Assembly: GCA_945643635.1 (NCBI GenBank)
Contig: CALZFC010000027.1
Span: forward strand, 3,028,501-3,092,500
Origin: Allodiplogaster sudhausi
Lineage: Eukaryota; Nematoda; Chromadorea; Rhabditida; Diplogasteridae
Length of the DNA: 64,000 nucleotides
Direction of reading: 5' to 3'
The first letter of the stretch is position 1, and the number at the start of each line of letters is the position of its first letter. The notes beneath the pieces were generated by a model. That model saw only the letters and a list, made by a program, of their open reading frames with translations, did not search any database and was not told the origin of the DNA. Positions 23,907 to 37,431 of the stretch are shown here, one piece after another. A program made the position numbers and the translations under genes.

Positions 23907-25042
23907 CGCTTCCACATTCCGCGAATTCTCGAGCCTTTTTATTCAAGCGGTCTTTGGTTTGTATAAGCCGATGCTATGAAACCCGAAGAGTTGTTAAAAC
24001 GCAGACCGTGATAGAGAGAGAGAGAGAGAAGGGGGAGGGAGAGCGAGAGAGGGAGAGAAACTGATAGAGATCGAAAGAGAGAGAAGGCCAACCACACGGA
24101 CACATCCAATTTAGCATAACAAGGTGTATTCTATATCGGATTACTTATGTATAAATGATAACCCCAATCATTACTATGTTGAAAACAAACAACAACAAAA
24201 AACTGAACGTTGCTACATTCTGTAACAGTAACATCAAACTAAATATTACAATAGTAAAATTAAAATAAGCATTGTACACACAACGAGATTGTCTATGATC
24301 GATGCTCTTTTTCTCATCCGCTGAGCGATTGCTTACTGATCTTTGCATTCGGTAGATTCTTTCTTGCTCTCATGTCAATCATCTTCCTCATTGCCTTTTT
24401 TTGCAAGAACGAAGCAGACCAGCGGCAAGCAGAAAGGAAATGGAAAGGAAATTATCATACAACCATATGTCTACATTAGTCCTGTAGAAAGCCGAAACAC
24501 GAAAATAGAGATCTGGATATCCTATGTAAGCTTATTATATTTTTGGTCGTTGCTATTTATCCCGTATGAAACTTCATTACCTTGTTTTTCAACATTCTAG
24601 AACACGCGGTCTCAGTTTTAAGCTTCAAGTACCCACATCCAGCGTCAAATCCCGATTTCACTCCTTTTTTGTAAGGCCGCCATCTGCATTCAATAAGCTT
24701 TATAAGAACTCATCGTTATTTCTCCCTTAATTTCTTTTCTTTATTATCTTATTCTTTAGTTAGTGTTCGGCCGTATAGATTTGCCAATTATAATTACTAT
24801 AATTATTAATTGTTTACCACGTGTATGCTTGCTATACCGTAAATTCATTCATTCATTCATTCAAAGCACCTCGGGGTGTACCTTAAAAACCGTTCGGTGT
24901 TGCCCGGTCTTCGAATTGGCGCAGGGCATCACTATCTCCTCGGTTTCTCTATTCGTGCTCAAGTAAACAGAAATGCTTGAATTCTTCTAGATATATCTAG
25001 ATCTCTAATGATATTAATAATGTCTATGATACCTTATCATAG
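23907..25042. other. Spacer upstream of astacin D and 5' part of the chemoreceptor
   Basis: Contains a (GA)n-rich stretch at 24010-24085 and a segment like that upstream of astacin B. The first chemoreceptor exon should lie near 24760-24960, but I could not choose a frame and splice phase that fit. Confidence 0.45.
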
Positions 25043-25702
25043 ACACGGCACAAGTAGCCAATGTGCTGTTGATCTTCCTGGCGATGACCAAGAGTGGCGT
25101 ACACAACTACAAGTACTACATTATCTCGTTCGCAGTACACGACGTCTTCTTCAGTGTGCTCTGTTTGCTTTTTCGACCGGTGCGAATATATATCTTTGTT
25201 TTAATCATTAATTAATTAATTAATTAATTAATTAATTAATAGATCAATAAATAAATAAATTAATTAATTATCAAGGTATCCGGTGTTCTGAACGGCTCAT
25301 GGTTCATGTTCATGAGCGGCGCGGTCTATCTCGAGTTGGCGAATCACAACTTATCGTATTAACTAACACATAAGTTTACCAATTAAAAAAGAGGATAATT
25401 GATTAGGGATATAATAATTTGCGATATAAATATGATGATGATTAATTAATGATTTAAACAAAGATATATATTCGCACCGGTCGAAAAAGCAAACAGAGCA
25501 CACTGAAGAAGACGTCGTGTACTGCGAACGAGATAATGTAGTACTTGTAGTTGTGTACGCCACTCTTGGTCATCGCCAGGAAGATCAACAGCACATTGGC
25601 TACTAGTGCCGTGTCTATGATAAGGTATCATAGACATTATTAATATCATTAGAGATCTAGATATATCTAGAAGAAGGCAAGCATTTCTGTTTACTTGAGC
25701 AC
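24955..25702. repeat. Inverted repeat in the chemoreceptor gene
   Basis: The segment 24955-25216 (exon 2 with flanking introns) reappears in reverse complement at about 25440-25702, with almost no differences. The arms of about 262 bases enclose a spacer of about 223 bases that contains exon 3. Transcripts across it could form a long hairpin. Confidence 0.85.
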
Positions 25703-27837
25703 TTAAGTAAATCATATAATCAGCATCAAAATGCAGATATGATAATATGTTTCTCAATATAATAATAAATGGATATCAATCACATGGCAATGACAAAAAA
25801 AAGAAAGAGAATGATCTCCTCAAAAATGCTCTCCTCACAAATGCTCACAAATGATCTCCTCACAAATGCTCGTCGACTCGATGACAGAAATGGCGTTGAG
25901 CGAACGTTCCGAGATGTCCATTCCTCCAATTCTGATGCAATCAATAGCGCACTTTATAGAACTTACCTTAGCACTAAAAATTTATACAGGCAATTTACAT
26001 ATGGGTGAATTTTAAACTAACGAATGGTTTAGCGCAAGAATTTGATCGCGAATCAAAGAAATCTTCTCAGAATCGGTGAGATTGTGTGTCAAAAGAGAGC
26101 AAACGAACAAAGACAAAGTGCTCTGTTTGCTTTTTCGACCGGTGCGAATATATATCTTTGTTTTAATCATTAATTAATTAATTAATTAATTAATTAATAG
26201 ATCAATAAATAAATAAATTAATTAATTATCAAGGTATCCGGTGTTCTGAACGGCTCATGGTTCATGTTCATGAGCGGCGCGGTCTATCTCGAGTTGGCGA
26301 ATCACAACTTATCGTATTAACTAACACATACGTTTACCAATTAAAAAAGAGGATAATTGATTAGGGATATAATAATTTGCGATATAAATATGTATGTAGA
26401 TGGGGTCACGGCATCTACGGCGCGACTCACTCGGTCACTATTCAGCTGCTCGCCTATTGCTTCATGTATCGCTACGTGCTTCTATGCAAGTCAGAGTGCT
26501 TTCCAATGTATGTTTGGATGATTTACAAGTGGTCAAGCCGTGTTTATAACAATGTTCCGATTCATCGACAGACGCTTTTGCATGTTTGCAGACCTTCCAA
26601 GAGCAAGCTCCTCGAGACACGATCAGCGCTCGCAGCTCTCCTGGCTGCCTACGTCGTTTCATGGAGTATAAGCTGCGTCATGGTTAAGGTCAATAGATGG
26701 AATGTACTTGTTTTTTTACTAACAATGATTCCAATTTCGATCACATCTCGATCGATATTCAATTAAGGTTGGCTAAGTCCCGACGGAAGAAGTTGTCGCG
26801 AATCTGACTCGCGACATCTTTCAGCCTCACTTTCCTTCATTTCGCCATTCATCCTTCATGTACAATCAGGTGAAGTGGTGACTCATTCGCTGCCAGACAC
26901 AAGAGATTTGCATGTATTATAATTTTGCATGTATTTTCGTAAAATATGAGTGGTAGATCACAAAATTAATGAAGAAAATTCGAGAAAAACATTTCTTTTA
27001 ATGTATAGGGCATGAAAGATCCGCTGGCCGCCGTCGCGTGTGGCTGGCTTCTTGGTCAGACGTGCACGCAGCTGCTCGCCGTCGTCTTCTGGTCGTACTC
27101 CATTGTTCGCGCGATCAATAAGGTAGATCAATCGGTAGTAAATGAGTAAGTTGCTAAAGGAAATATAATCGATCTATTGAGGTGCGCGGCGACATTCGCA
27201 GCAAGCGCATGGCGAGCATGCGATTCCAGCTCTTCCTCGCGCTCGTTCTCCAGGTCTTATTTGTCATTTACACTTATTTCTGCTAAATATGATGGAGAGT
27301 GTATAGCCTATCAATCGTCCGCTTTATTGATCGATCTGCCTCGTTACCGAAAAATCTAAGACTATAGTAATACTGGAGCTTTGCACATTGACTGATTCGT
27401 CTGACCATCATAATTAATTGTCTTGAGCTGCTCGCGCCAATCCTGTGCATCTACGCACCGGAAGTGCTGGCGATCGGTTTTCCGCTCCTCGGCATCCGCC
27501 TGAACATCCCGCCCGGCCTCGTCTCGATGCTCTTCCCGATCTTCCCGGCCTTCGACGCCGTCGTCGTTCTCGCCGTCGTTAAGGACTACCGGTCTGAGAA
27601 TGAGATAGAAATTGAAGAGAACGAAAATATGAAAGCTAATTTTTGGTTAAACATATTCACGCAACAATTTACTCGATGATTTGAAGGAACAATTTTACAA
27701 AGATATATCAAAATAACAAGCACGCAAGAATACCACTCAATCCCACAAGTCGTGGAATACGTACTTTTAGGCACGCTCTTGTCGGATGGTCGAAGACATT
27801 ATTCAGAGGAAACAGAGAAGTGACCGCTGCGTCGTGA
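25043..27837 (+). CDS. Seven-transmembrane chemoreceptor (Str-superfamily-like), probably inactivated
   Basis: Exons 25043-25179, 25276-25355, 26400-26489, 26592-26688, 26768-26869, 27009-27122, 27182-27253, 27428-27591 and 27771-27837 join in phase. Visible features are a TM2-like exon (YYIISFAVHDVFFSVLC), TM3 with THSVTIQLLAYCFMYRY, TM4, a TM5/6 exon, a juxtamembrane VRGDIRSKRMASMRFQLFLA, and the family hallmark FP-x-FDAVVVLAVVKDYR before a short C-terminal tail. This matches nematode Srh/Str-type receptors, which sit in sensory-neuron cilia. The N-terminal exon is not resolved. An in-frame TAA at 26774-26776 falls in the loop after TM4. The exon 2/3 region has also been duplicated and inverted: exon 3 has a second copy at 26234-26313, and using both would break the frame. 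It may be a recent pseudogene. A truncated relative lies at 1055-1880. Confidence 0.65.
25155..26392. repeat. Direct repeat pair flanking the inverted segment
   Basis: The sequence 25155-25436 is repeated almost exactly at about 26117-26392, including exon 3 and the (TAAT)n run. After the second copy the gene continues into the next exon. The 25703-26116 stretch between them is unique. With the inverted copy, this indicates a fold-back type rearrangement. Confidence 0.85.
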
Positions 27838-28600
27838 GCGGCGTTGAATAAGTGAAGCTATTCTGATCCCAACTCTTACCAATCATCTGATTCAACTACA
27901 TACTTTCACTTTAAATGTGCAATGTTTACAACGAGAAAAAAATACTGCTTGTCTTACACTCTGGTTGACAATTTTGACTGCATTTTATTTAGAAAAGCTC
28001 GCGGCTCGGAAATACAACAGAATTTAACTGTAGCTGTACATCAACGTCTTATGTAAGTGAAGACGAAGTACATACAAGAAACTAAAGAACGTCACTTACC
28101 GTATTTTCTCTATTAGTACCCCCGGGGGTTCTATTTTTCAATACCCTTGCAGGGGAGGGGCACTTTTAAAAGGGGGGGGGTTCTACTGGAGGGACTACGA
28201 AGATAGAGGACACGAGAGTATTCACAGAGTTTGGAAGCAGGAAAACTCGAGTATGCGCCTATTCAGAGAAAAGATGAGAGACATAACTGAGATTTAAAGA
28301 GGAAAAAGATGAAGGAGTACACAGACCACTGAAAAATCACATGTGTCTCAAAGGGATAAATTTATTGCATAATGTGTAACGGGTAGGCAAAATGCTAATT
28401 ATGATAACTTCACACGAAAATTCCAGTCAAGATAAAACGCGCGTCGGGAAAGAAGGAAGAAGATGAGTGCTACACCGTATGAATACCACGCTCGCATTTG
28501 GTATTTGGACAATAAGATCAAACTGAAAAAAAACCATCCGAATTTAAAGCAGAAAAAAACCTAGAACTAAATGATGTATTATGGCCCGGGGGGAGGAAAT
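27838..28600. other. Spacer downstream of the chemoreceptor and kelch 2
   Basis: The first part, to about 28065, matches the flank of the chemoreceptor pseudogene. From about 28190 to 28560 it resembles 33361-33830 downstream of kelch 3. No gene seen. Confidence 0.5.
28099..28190. mobile_element. End fragment of a DNA transposon or MITE
   Basis: Begins CCGTATTTTCTCTATTAGTA followed by C- and G-rich runs, matching the terminal sequence of the element at 31412-31740. Only one end is recognisable. Confidence 0.4.
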
Positions 28601-31600
28601 TTAGAATGCAACTGGGTTAAGGATGTAAGTTCCGCCCGAGTGGGGAACATCGCACCGACCTGGGCTGAAACCGCCACCGTGTAGTACCATTTGGCCTAGA
28701 AAAGGGAATTTAATATTAAAGAAGTTATGATTTCGTTAAGCGGCAGCAAGGAACATAAGATCAATTTAATGCAGAGAGTTTTAATGCTTTATATAATCGA
28801 GGGTAAGAGAGAGCGAGCGAGCGAGAGAGAGAGAGAGAGAGAGAGAGATAAAGAAAGTACGAGAGAGAGTGGGAGAGAGAAAGATACTTATAGAGAGAAA
28901 TATGGAAAACGTGAGAAACATGTAACATACCTCCGGCGGACACGAATGAATAACCACACGTGGCTGGCGGAGCTTCGCCTCTCATGTCACACAGCGTCCA
29001 GCTGAATCAGAGCAAAAGAACTAAAACAACTAAATACAATGAAATAAAAAATCTATAAGGGAAAATCGCCTCTTACCACAGCTGCTTCTCATCTTCGACC
29101 CGGCCGAGGTTAGCAGACATTAGAACCACCTCCTCGTTGTCCGTGCGGGAGTGAAGGTGAATTGCATGTTCGCAGACACTCCAGCCTTGTGAGCGAAGAT
29201 CGGCTAAAAAAGTTATTTTAACCCGGATACTGTTGTAGCCCCGGGCGAGAAAAGTGGAACCGGTCGGCGCTGGTAGCCCCATCCACGAGGTGACTGAGCG
29301 GCAAGCGCTTACCTGCACTTGCACCATTCCCCTATTATGTAGCGAGTTTCACCATGTTGTATCTCACGTAAGATTAAGCTATCCTCTCGACAACGGTTCT
29401 CTCTCCCACGCACACTACGGTTCTATGAAACTAATTGCGACTATAAAAATACATTATATTATAATTTCGTTATTCATTCAATAAAAAAAACATACCAGGC
29501 AAGAAGCTGTTCTGGATGAAGAAAATATTGAAATCCACTTCTGCTGGGGACACTTGAGTACCATATGGGTGCAGCGGTTCAACCGAAACCTTCAACGTTT
29601 CGGAAATTAATGTATAAAGGTCCTTTCAAAAACAAAACAAACTAACAGATGAAAACCTCAAAATAATAAATTTGATCCATAAATGAAACCTGGACGTCGC
29701 TCTGATGTCCACTCTTTCCAAGCGACAGAAAGTAAGCGTTTCTCTCGTCTTTGATGCAGAAGGGTTCATTGCTGAGCGAGTCGTACTGCAAAGAAAGAAG
29801 AAGAAGATAAAGAGAAAATGAAAAGTATCCTTTAAAAAGAAAAAAAAAGATTAGCAAAATAAGAAGCAATAAAATGTTGACTAATCATGCGATATCTTCC
29901 GGACTCTCGATGTAAAAGAGAAAGGGAACATGCTATCCGTTGAAAGTATATCTACACTAGTTTTCATAAAATTGAATTGAAAGAAAAAGAGTAGCAAAAT
30001 AGAGCGTATTAAAATGCTGACAAAGCATGCGGTGTCTTCCGGGCTCTTGAAGAGGTCGCGGAGGGCACTGCGAACAGTGACATGGAAGGCTTCCATTCGT
30101 CGAATCATCTGAGAACCCCCCTTCGCTTCTTTTCTTTCCACGGACGCAAGATATCTGAAAAAAATTGCAGTTAAAACTAAAGTTTGGAATTTTTTTATTA
30201 AAAAAAAAATTAGTTTGACAACTGACAGAAGTCGAGCCGTATTGTTGACTTGAACAGCTCCAATTTGGCCGAGAATTTCATCATATTTGGAGTCCACCTA
30301 AACAACAAGAAAGAACTGATGAAATCATTAAATAAAAGATTAAATTATTGGGAAGAGTAATTAGAAGAATTCAAGCAGAGAGAGAACCCTGCTTGGAATC
30401 ATCTCGCGGCTCCATTGCTTTGAAAGGTCGTTAGGGTCGAAATGTAGAAGGTAGGCCACCCACTTATAGTTCAATGCGCCTATCTCGTTAAAACTGAACC
30501 CGATACATTAGTAGGAAGATAAACTGATTATGGTGGCTCTATAAATAAATGACATGAACCTGTGATCGGTGCAAGGAGAAGAAGGATGCAAGAGAATGCA
30601 GCCGGGTCGGAGAAGGACGGCAGTGCACGCGACTTTGGCAGTCCAGAAGCTAAAGAAAGAATTTTCTATTGATCAACAGCCATATGCAATTCAATGATAT
30701 CAAGGTAATTTGAGACGGATGAAGAAATATCTGCAAAGAAGATTAAAGTGGGATTAATGGCTGCACCAGTTGTAAAACGAGACGTCTATGTACACAGCCC
30801 CTTTTAGCCATGGAAGGAACGCATTCAATGAGCAAACTTACACCCAGTTGTCGTGCGACGGTTCTTCATCAGTGACTGGAGGCTGGTGCCAGGCGCCAAA
30901 CTTAAGATCGATGACATGCACGACGTGCTTCTTGATCGCCAGTGTTTCTTGCTGAAGATGAAAACGAGTGAAGACAGAAGAAATTAAGTGAGAGGGAGAG
31001 AGAAAAGAGACAGAATGGCAATCAGAGAGACATAGAACTGGAGTTGTAAAAAAAAATAAACAGCAAAGAATGACCTCAGGTGTGATTCCGATGACAATCA
31101 GGAAGTCCTGAAAGACTACGGAAGAGTGGTCGTAGATGCCGGGAGCCTGCGAATCACTCCACATCTGAGAAAAGAAGCGAATCTTCAACTCGGTCACTAT
31201 CAGCCAACTAATTATCAAACATTAATGCTTGAAAATCTATTGAGTTACAATAACGTTAAATAATTATTTGTCATACTGAGAGGACATGCTGAGAGATGAA
31301 TATGGTATTAAAAAAAATTCTCAACCTCTTCCAATTTGAGAATCCTGGTCACATAAAACGGAAACGTACAGTAGAGAAATACAAAAGAACTTGTTGATTA
31401 ACTTTAGCAACTACCTATTCTCTCTATTATTGCCCCTCCCTCTATTAGTACCCTCCCCCTCTTATTGTACCCCCCCCCTGAAGAAGCCATTGAAAAACAG
31501 TAACCATTCTTCTAAAAGAACATCCCTCCCAATTGTGTCCCCTTCTCCTAACAGCTTGAGATGTACCTCAAATGGATGCCGGAGGAACGAGATGCTCTTC

Positions 31601-32982
31601 CCAATGAACTGATTGCAAATTCAGTCAAAATCTACGAAAAAAAGGATATTCCAGCGATGATTCCATTGAAACCGAGCAATAAATCTTTTTTTTTTTCAAG
31701 AATAATATGTTGTTCCGGGGGGAAAATAGAGAAAATACGGAAATTGTTTCTTGCCATGTCTCGAACCTCTGTCCACTCCTTTTTTCTGGTGTCGAATCGA
31801 TGAATCTCGCGAGTGGAAGAGTGGTCCGCGGCAAAAAAAAGAGCAAATAATGTTATTCAGCACAAGCGTCAAAGGCGAAGAAAAATAATCGCGTTCCTCC
31901 TCACTTCCTGATATCTTATACAGAAGAAAGAAGGAAGCTAACCGGAGCGCGATCCACCAACGAGCACGAGGAAGTCGCCCCAAGCGTTCAACGAGCATCT
32001 CGACTTGGAGATTGGATACTGTATACTACTCTGCACGTCTATGCGCATCCAGCGACGGCGAGTCTAATGTAAAGTAGATCACATCTCTACATCACGATGA
32101 AATTGTGTACTGGTGCGCTTCTTTGTTTAATGTAATTATTAGATCATTTAGTGTGTCAAGCAAGAAAGCAGCAGAGATCAAAATAAGATAATCGCGCTTC
32201 TAATCTAACTAACCAGGTCTAATGACCATAGATCGTTAAAGTGAGCCGGGTTTCCAGCCGTCGGAGTTTTCCCACCAAAAACGTAGACCTTAAATATCAT
32301 CGTAAAAAAAATTCGAAGCAAATCATTATTTTTATCCACAAGTTACACTCGCAGCATGATTGCAAAATTGATTTGAGGAATGGCTTTAGATAGAGACAGT
32401 AGTTAAACGAGTGTGATATCCTTACCTTTCCACTCTTTGGATGATAGCAGCTAGCGTGGAGTTGGCGCGGACCTATGCCCGGCATGAGGGAGGCGCAGAT
32501 GAAGCGGACGGGTTCCCTGTGCAATTAATTAATTATGAATTTTAAGATATGATTTCCATCCAAAAACACAAATGATCAATATTGTTTGCTAGCTGCTTGC
32601 ATTTTCGGTAGCCTTACAACAAAAGAAACCATTGAAAGCACGTGGCGGTTAAGCTGCGTCGATCCCATCTCTTGGCAGCGAGGGATGCACGAGCTCTCCA
32701 GCTCTGACAGACCCGAGATGCTGATCGGAGGTCAGCCAGGGCGAGATTCTCGAAGATCTAGGCAACGAAAGAGCTAGCAAGCAAGACAACGTCTCAAATT
32801 TTCTTTCACTTTCGCACCTTCCGCACCAACCCCGAGCGGGGATACTAAAGGCGCTTGGGACCACAACAGCTCAATTCACTGTAATAAAATTCTTCAAAAA
32901 TTGGTCAGAATTGAAAGGAATAGAAGACCTCGTCAAGGACGAACTCAGGAGGGCACGTCCAATTGGATTCGTCGACGTCCAT
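28601..32982 (-). CDS. F-box/kelch-repeat protein 2
   Basis: Starts at ATG 32982 (MDVDESNW). The F-box spans two exons: WTCPPEFVLDE, then IFENLALADLRSASRVCQSWRA at about 32757-32640. Kelch exons follow: PRQLHASCYHPKSGK (32500-32430); VYVFGGKTPTAGN...FNDLWSLDL (32290-32215); a WMRIDV...DFLVLVGG exon near 32050; IHRFDTRKKEWTE near 31800; IYDHSSVVFQDFLIVIG near 31150; HVVHVIDLKFGAWHQPP near 30920. The C-terminal region (LLHFDPNDLSKQW, GAVQVNNTARLLSV, FVSAGG) ends SGGTYILNPVAF with TAA at 28601-28603. By family knowledge such proteins are substrate adaptors of SCF ubiquitin ligases: the F-box binds Skp1 and the kelch propeller the target. The target is unknown. The exons I read contain no lesion, so this looks like the intact member of three. 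A transposon remnant lies in one intron. Confidence 0.8.
31412..31740 (+). mobile_element. DNA transposon remnant in a kelch 2 intron
   Basis: Its ends are imperfect inverted repeats: left end near 31412 'cctattctctctattattg', right end 'gagaaaatacgg' at 31729-31740. Kelch 3 lacks it at the matching place, which gives an empty site. Inside, a short frame (31561-31680: WMPEERDALPNELIANSVKI) resembles the C-terminal part of pogo/Tc1-like transposases. Non-autonomous and decayed. Confidence 0.5.
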
Positions 32983-33843
32983 GACTAACACCTGGAAATG
33001 ACAATGTGCTAAGAGTATGATAACTGAAACACTGTGAGCTAGTGATAAACAAATTGCTGGTAAAATTTTATGGTGGGGAATCAAACATGTTCAGAGACTG
33101 ATATCTTATAAAGGATCCTATACCTCACAGTAAGACCCTCACCGTGTGGACAAATTCTCTCGGAATACTGATAACTTCGCACGATCATAACGTTGAAACA
33201 AAACTTTCTCCTTATTCAGAAATCTTGCTTTATACGTCATGAATTCAATATTGAAACTCCAGGGTGAACCAACAAGAAAGAAAGGGCGTCAGGGAAGAGA
33301 AAGATGCGTGATACAACGCGTGGGACCCACGCTGTCAATTGCATTTTAACTGACGGAAATAATACATCTTAAGAGTTTCAATTATACTACGAAGATACAG
33401 GACACGAGAGAATTCATAGAGAATGGAAACAGGAAAACTCGATCAAGTGCCTATTCGTACAGAAAAGGTGAGGGGATCATTGGGAATTAAAGAGAAACAA
33501 GAAACCACTCAGAATCACTATAAAATCACACGCGGCAGTACACGATTACAATGTCAAACAACACGTCTTACATTCAATGGAAATGCCATGATGAACCCTC
33601 AAGAGGGTGCTACTCCGTAGGGAACCCGCGGTAGCACTTGATCAGTGGAAAATAAGATCAAATCATCACTCTTGAGATCTCAATTACACTGTCAAGTTTC
33701 AGGACACTTCGCAGAGTTTGGAGCAGAAAACGAAGCAAGCAAGCATATAGAACATGAGGCTATTCGTACAGAAAAAAGGCCAAAAGAATAAAAAGAGGAA
33801 GAAATCCTATCACTACATGAGGTAATCTAGGGGGGGGGTGGAA
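32983..33843. other. Spacer between the kelch 2 and kelch 3 genes
   Basis: No gene seen. The part 33361-33830 is a diverged copy of 28190-28560, so the duplication unit that made kelch 2 and kelch 3 included about 0.5 kb of 3' flank. Confidence 0.6.
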
Positions 33844-34075
33844 TTAGCATCCAACTGGGTCGAGAATGTAAGTTCCGCCCGAGTGGTGAACATCGCTCGA
33901 GGTGCTACCTCGTTCGAAGCAACCACCGTGCAGTACCATTTGGCCTAGAAAAGGGAATTTAATGCCAACGTAGTTACGATTTCGTTAAGCGGCAAAAGGA
34001 TAATATGATAAACATAAGGCAGCTAGCTGAGTGCTTACAATCCGTTTATATAAATGAGGCAGAGAATGGAGGGAA

Positions 34076-34123
<48 letters not shown>

Positions 34124-36393
34124 GAAAAGCGTGATCGAAACTCAGAGAAAATGAGATAAATATATAACATACCTCCGGCGGACACGAATGAAAAGCATTC
34201 AGTGACTGGCGGAACTTCGCCTCTCATCTCACAAAGTGTCCAGCTATATCAGAACCAAAGGATATTAATGGAGAGACATCTAAATCAACTAAATCCAATG
34301 ACATAAAGATTCCTGGATAAATACATAAAAACAAATCAATAAAAGTAATTACCGCAGCTGCTTCTCCTCTTCGACTCGGTCGAGGTTAGCCGAAAATAGC
34401 TTCATCTCGTTATAGCCCGTGCGGGAGTGAAGACGAATTGCCTGTTCAAGGAGACTCCAGCCGTCTGAGCGAAGTGCGGCTAAAACAAGTTATTTTCATA
34501 TTGAAACTAATTGTGACAATAAAAAATACATGATATTATACAATAAAAAAAACTTAAGAATATCAACATACCAGGCAAGAAGCTGTACTGGATGAAGGAA
34601 ATATTGAGATCCAGTTCTGCTGGAGACACTTGAGTACCATATGGGTGCAGCGGCTCAACCGTAACCTTCAATGTTTCGGAAATTCATGTTTAACGGCCTT
34701 TTCAATACAAAAAAAGACGGATAAAAAGCTCGAAATAATACCTGGACGTCGCTCTGACGTCCACTCTCTCCAGGCGACAGAATGTAGGCGTTTCTCTCGT
34801 CTTTGATGCGGAAGGGTTCAGTGCTGAGAGAGTTGAGCTGCAAATGAAGAAGAAGAGAATGAGGATGCGTCATTGATAAAATTCCAATTGGGAAAAAATA
34901 AATGATCAAGCCGCGTTTCTTTTTATCTCTTTTAAAGCATATCAATGTAGCAGAGAAAGGGGAAAAAACAACAATTTAAAACGTAAACTACGCTTGCTTC
35001 CATAAAATTGATGTGAAATACAAAAAAAGTAGCAAAACAAGAAGTAGAAATACACTGAAAAGAGTGCGGTATTGACTTAAAAGAAACAAAAAGTAGTATA
35101 ATAAGAAGTAGTAAAATGCTGACAAAGCGTGCGATATCTTCCTTGCTCTTGATGTGGTCGTCGAGGGCAGTGCGAACAGTCGCATGGAAAGCCTCCATTC
35201 GTCGAACCATCTCCGAAGCCTCCCCATCTTCTTTTCTTTCCGCCGACACAAGATGCCTGGAAAAAATTTTTCACTTAAATCTTGGGTTTTTTCTTCTTCA
35301 GTTTTATTTTTAATTTGAAATCGGAATACGCTGGACAACTGACAGAAGTCGAGCCTTATTGTTGACTTGAACAACTCCAATTTGGCCGAGCCCTGCATCA
35401 ACATCGAAGTTGACTTGGTCCATCTAAATAAGAACAAAAAAGTGTGAAATCCGCTAACTATAAGATTAAATTCAAAGGAAGAGTTAATAGAAGAAATGAA
35501 GGATCGAACCCCGCTCGGAATCATCTCTCGCCTCCATTCCTTCGTGAGGTCGTTAGGGTCGAAATGGAGCAGATATGCCACACATTTCTTGTTCCATCTG
35601 AAATCGATATATTAGCTGGAAGATGGACTTTGCGCTAAGCGACACTCAACAATTCGAGCTGTGGTATTTATTAAACTAAATATTGCTGAACTTTAAATAA
35701 AAAGGAACAAACCAGGGAATAAAAGCCCATTCTTAGGACCCAGAAAACAAGATGGGGAGAAAATAAGTATTGGGCCTGGAAAACAGGGTATGGTAGGCTG
35801 AGAACTGAATTTATATCAAGATGTTCTTCAAACCCGTAGTGGGGTAGGAGACCCGAAATAAGGGTGGGTTTGTTAAATCGACAGCATGTATTTGTTTTCC
35901 TCTGGTATTAACCGGAAGTCGGTGTATTTAGTTGCAGGATGCAAGAGAATGCAGCCGGGTCGGAGGAGGACGGCAGTGCAAGCGTCAAATCAGTAGCTAA
36001 AGAAAGAAACTTTTAATACCACAATCATCAACATCGTGCCCATATGCAATTCAATGCTATCAAGGTATCTTTAGATGGAGAAAAAAATATCGGCAAAAAT
36101 TAAAAGTAGATTAAAGTGGGTGGGATGAATGGCTGCAATATTTCGACAATTTTGAAGCCTCGGCACCGGACCCCTTCAAGAATAACCATTGTTTCATTAA
36201 AGGCCATTTAAATAGTGCAAGCACCCAGTCTCCATGCTTACCGCCGCGAGTCGTGCGGTCCTTCGTTTCTGACTGGAGGCTCGTGCCAGGAGCCACGCAT
36301 AAGATCGATGACATGAACCTTGTGATACTTGTCTTCTTCGGCTCTTCGGTGCTGAAGATGTGAATGTGGGAATGAGGACCGAAGAAATAAAGT

Positions 36394-36435
<42 letters not shown>

Positions 36436-36987
36436 AGAAAATGGCAGGCCTATAGTGAGAGAGAGAGAACTTGAGAGTTACCAAAAACGAAAATAAACAG
36501 CAAAAAACGCAAGAAGGATACCTTAGTTCCGATGACGATCAGGAAGTCCTGAAAGACGACCGAAGAGTGGTCGGAGATGCCGGGAGCTTTCGAATCACTC
36601 CACATCTGGGAATATAAGTGAATTTTAAACTCGGTCACCAATTATTAATTACTAATTATTAATTACAAATTAATCATTACTAATTAACTGATTATTAATT
36701 ACTAATACCCACTATCAATAAACTAATTAATTAAACATTAATGCAAAAATCTAACAAGATACTAAAATGTTAAATAATTACATCTCATACTAGTGGTTTT
36801 GACAGATCATCGCGTTAAGAAAATGTTTACAAAAATTATTGTTTCATTGCCACGTCGAGTTACAGAATCCTGGGCATAAAACGGAAATGTACAGTAGTTA
36901 AACAATTGAAGAAATTTTTCGTTAGCTTTTGCAAATATTTTGTATCTTGCTATGCCCAACCTCTGTCCATTCTTTTTTTCTGATGTC

Positions 36988-37223
36988 TGTAAGAAGCCAG
37001 GCCGCCTAAAGCCTGACTCCTCATCTAGATCTAATAATGTGTAATGACCGACCTGTTAATATGCCTCCTGGCTTGCGGTCGGTGCTCGAACCAGCCGTCC
37101 TGCAGTCGTGCAGAGCCCCTCTCTGGCGCGCCCTCTCCCGAGGGGGCGGAGCGTAGAGAGGGAGAGAGAGTGTGCGGCCGTTAGGCGGCCGAGAGAGTGT
37201 ATGTGGGTGCGCGGGTTTCAACA
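36988..37223 (-). repeat. 3' LTR of the retrotransposon
   Basis: 236 bases, identical to the other LTR except one base near 37106 (C here, A in the partner). In element orientation this is the 3' LTR, preceded by the purine-rich tract. Confidence 0.9.
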
Positions 37224-37431
37224 TGCCCCCTTTCGGAAGCTTGTCGATCCCCTGGTCGACGGTCGAAACGACGCGACTTTGCGTTTCGGTAACTCCGTGA
37301 CTGATGTTGTGGTTAAATATGCGGTTATGGTGTGGGGAGTATATGCTTATGTACATGAGAGACCGGCCGAGCAGTTTGGATGGTGTTAGGTTTTTTTTTT
37401 TTCTGCTCAGCTCGGCTCTTTCGTCTTAGCC

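Noticed and set aside
24763..24966. ORF as a first chemoreceptor exon
   Set aside because: Position is right, but its end phase does not fit the exon at 25043 and the sequence lacks the expected first-helix pattern.
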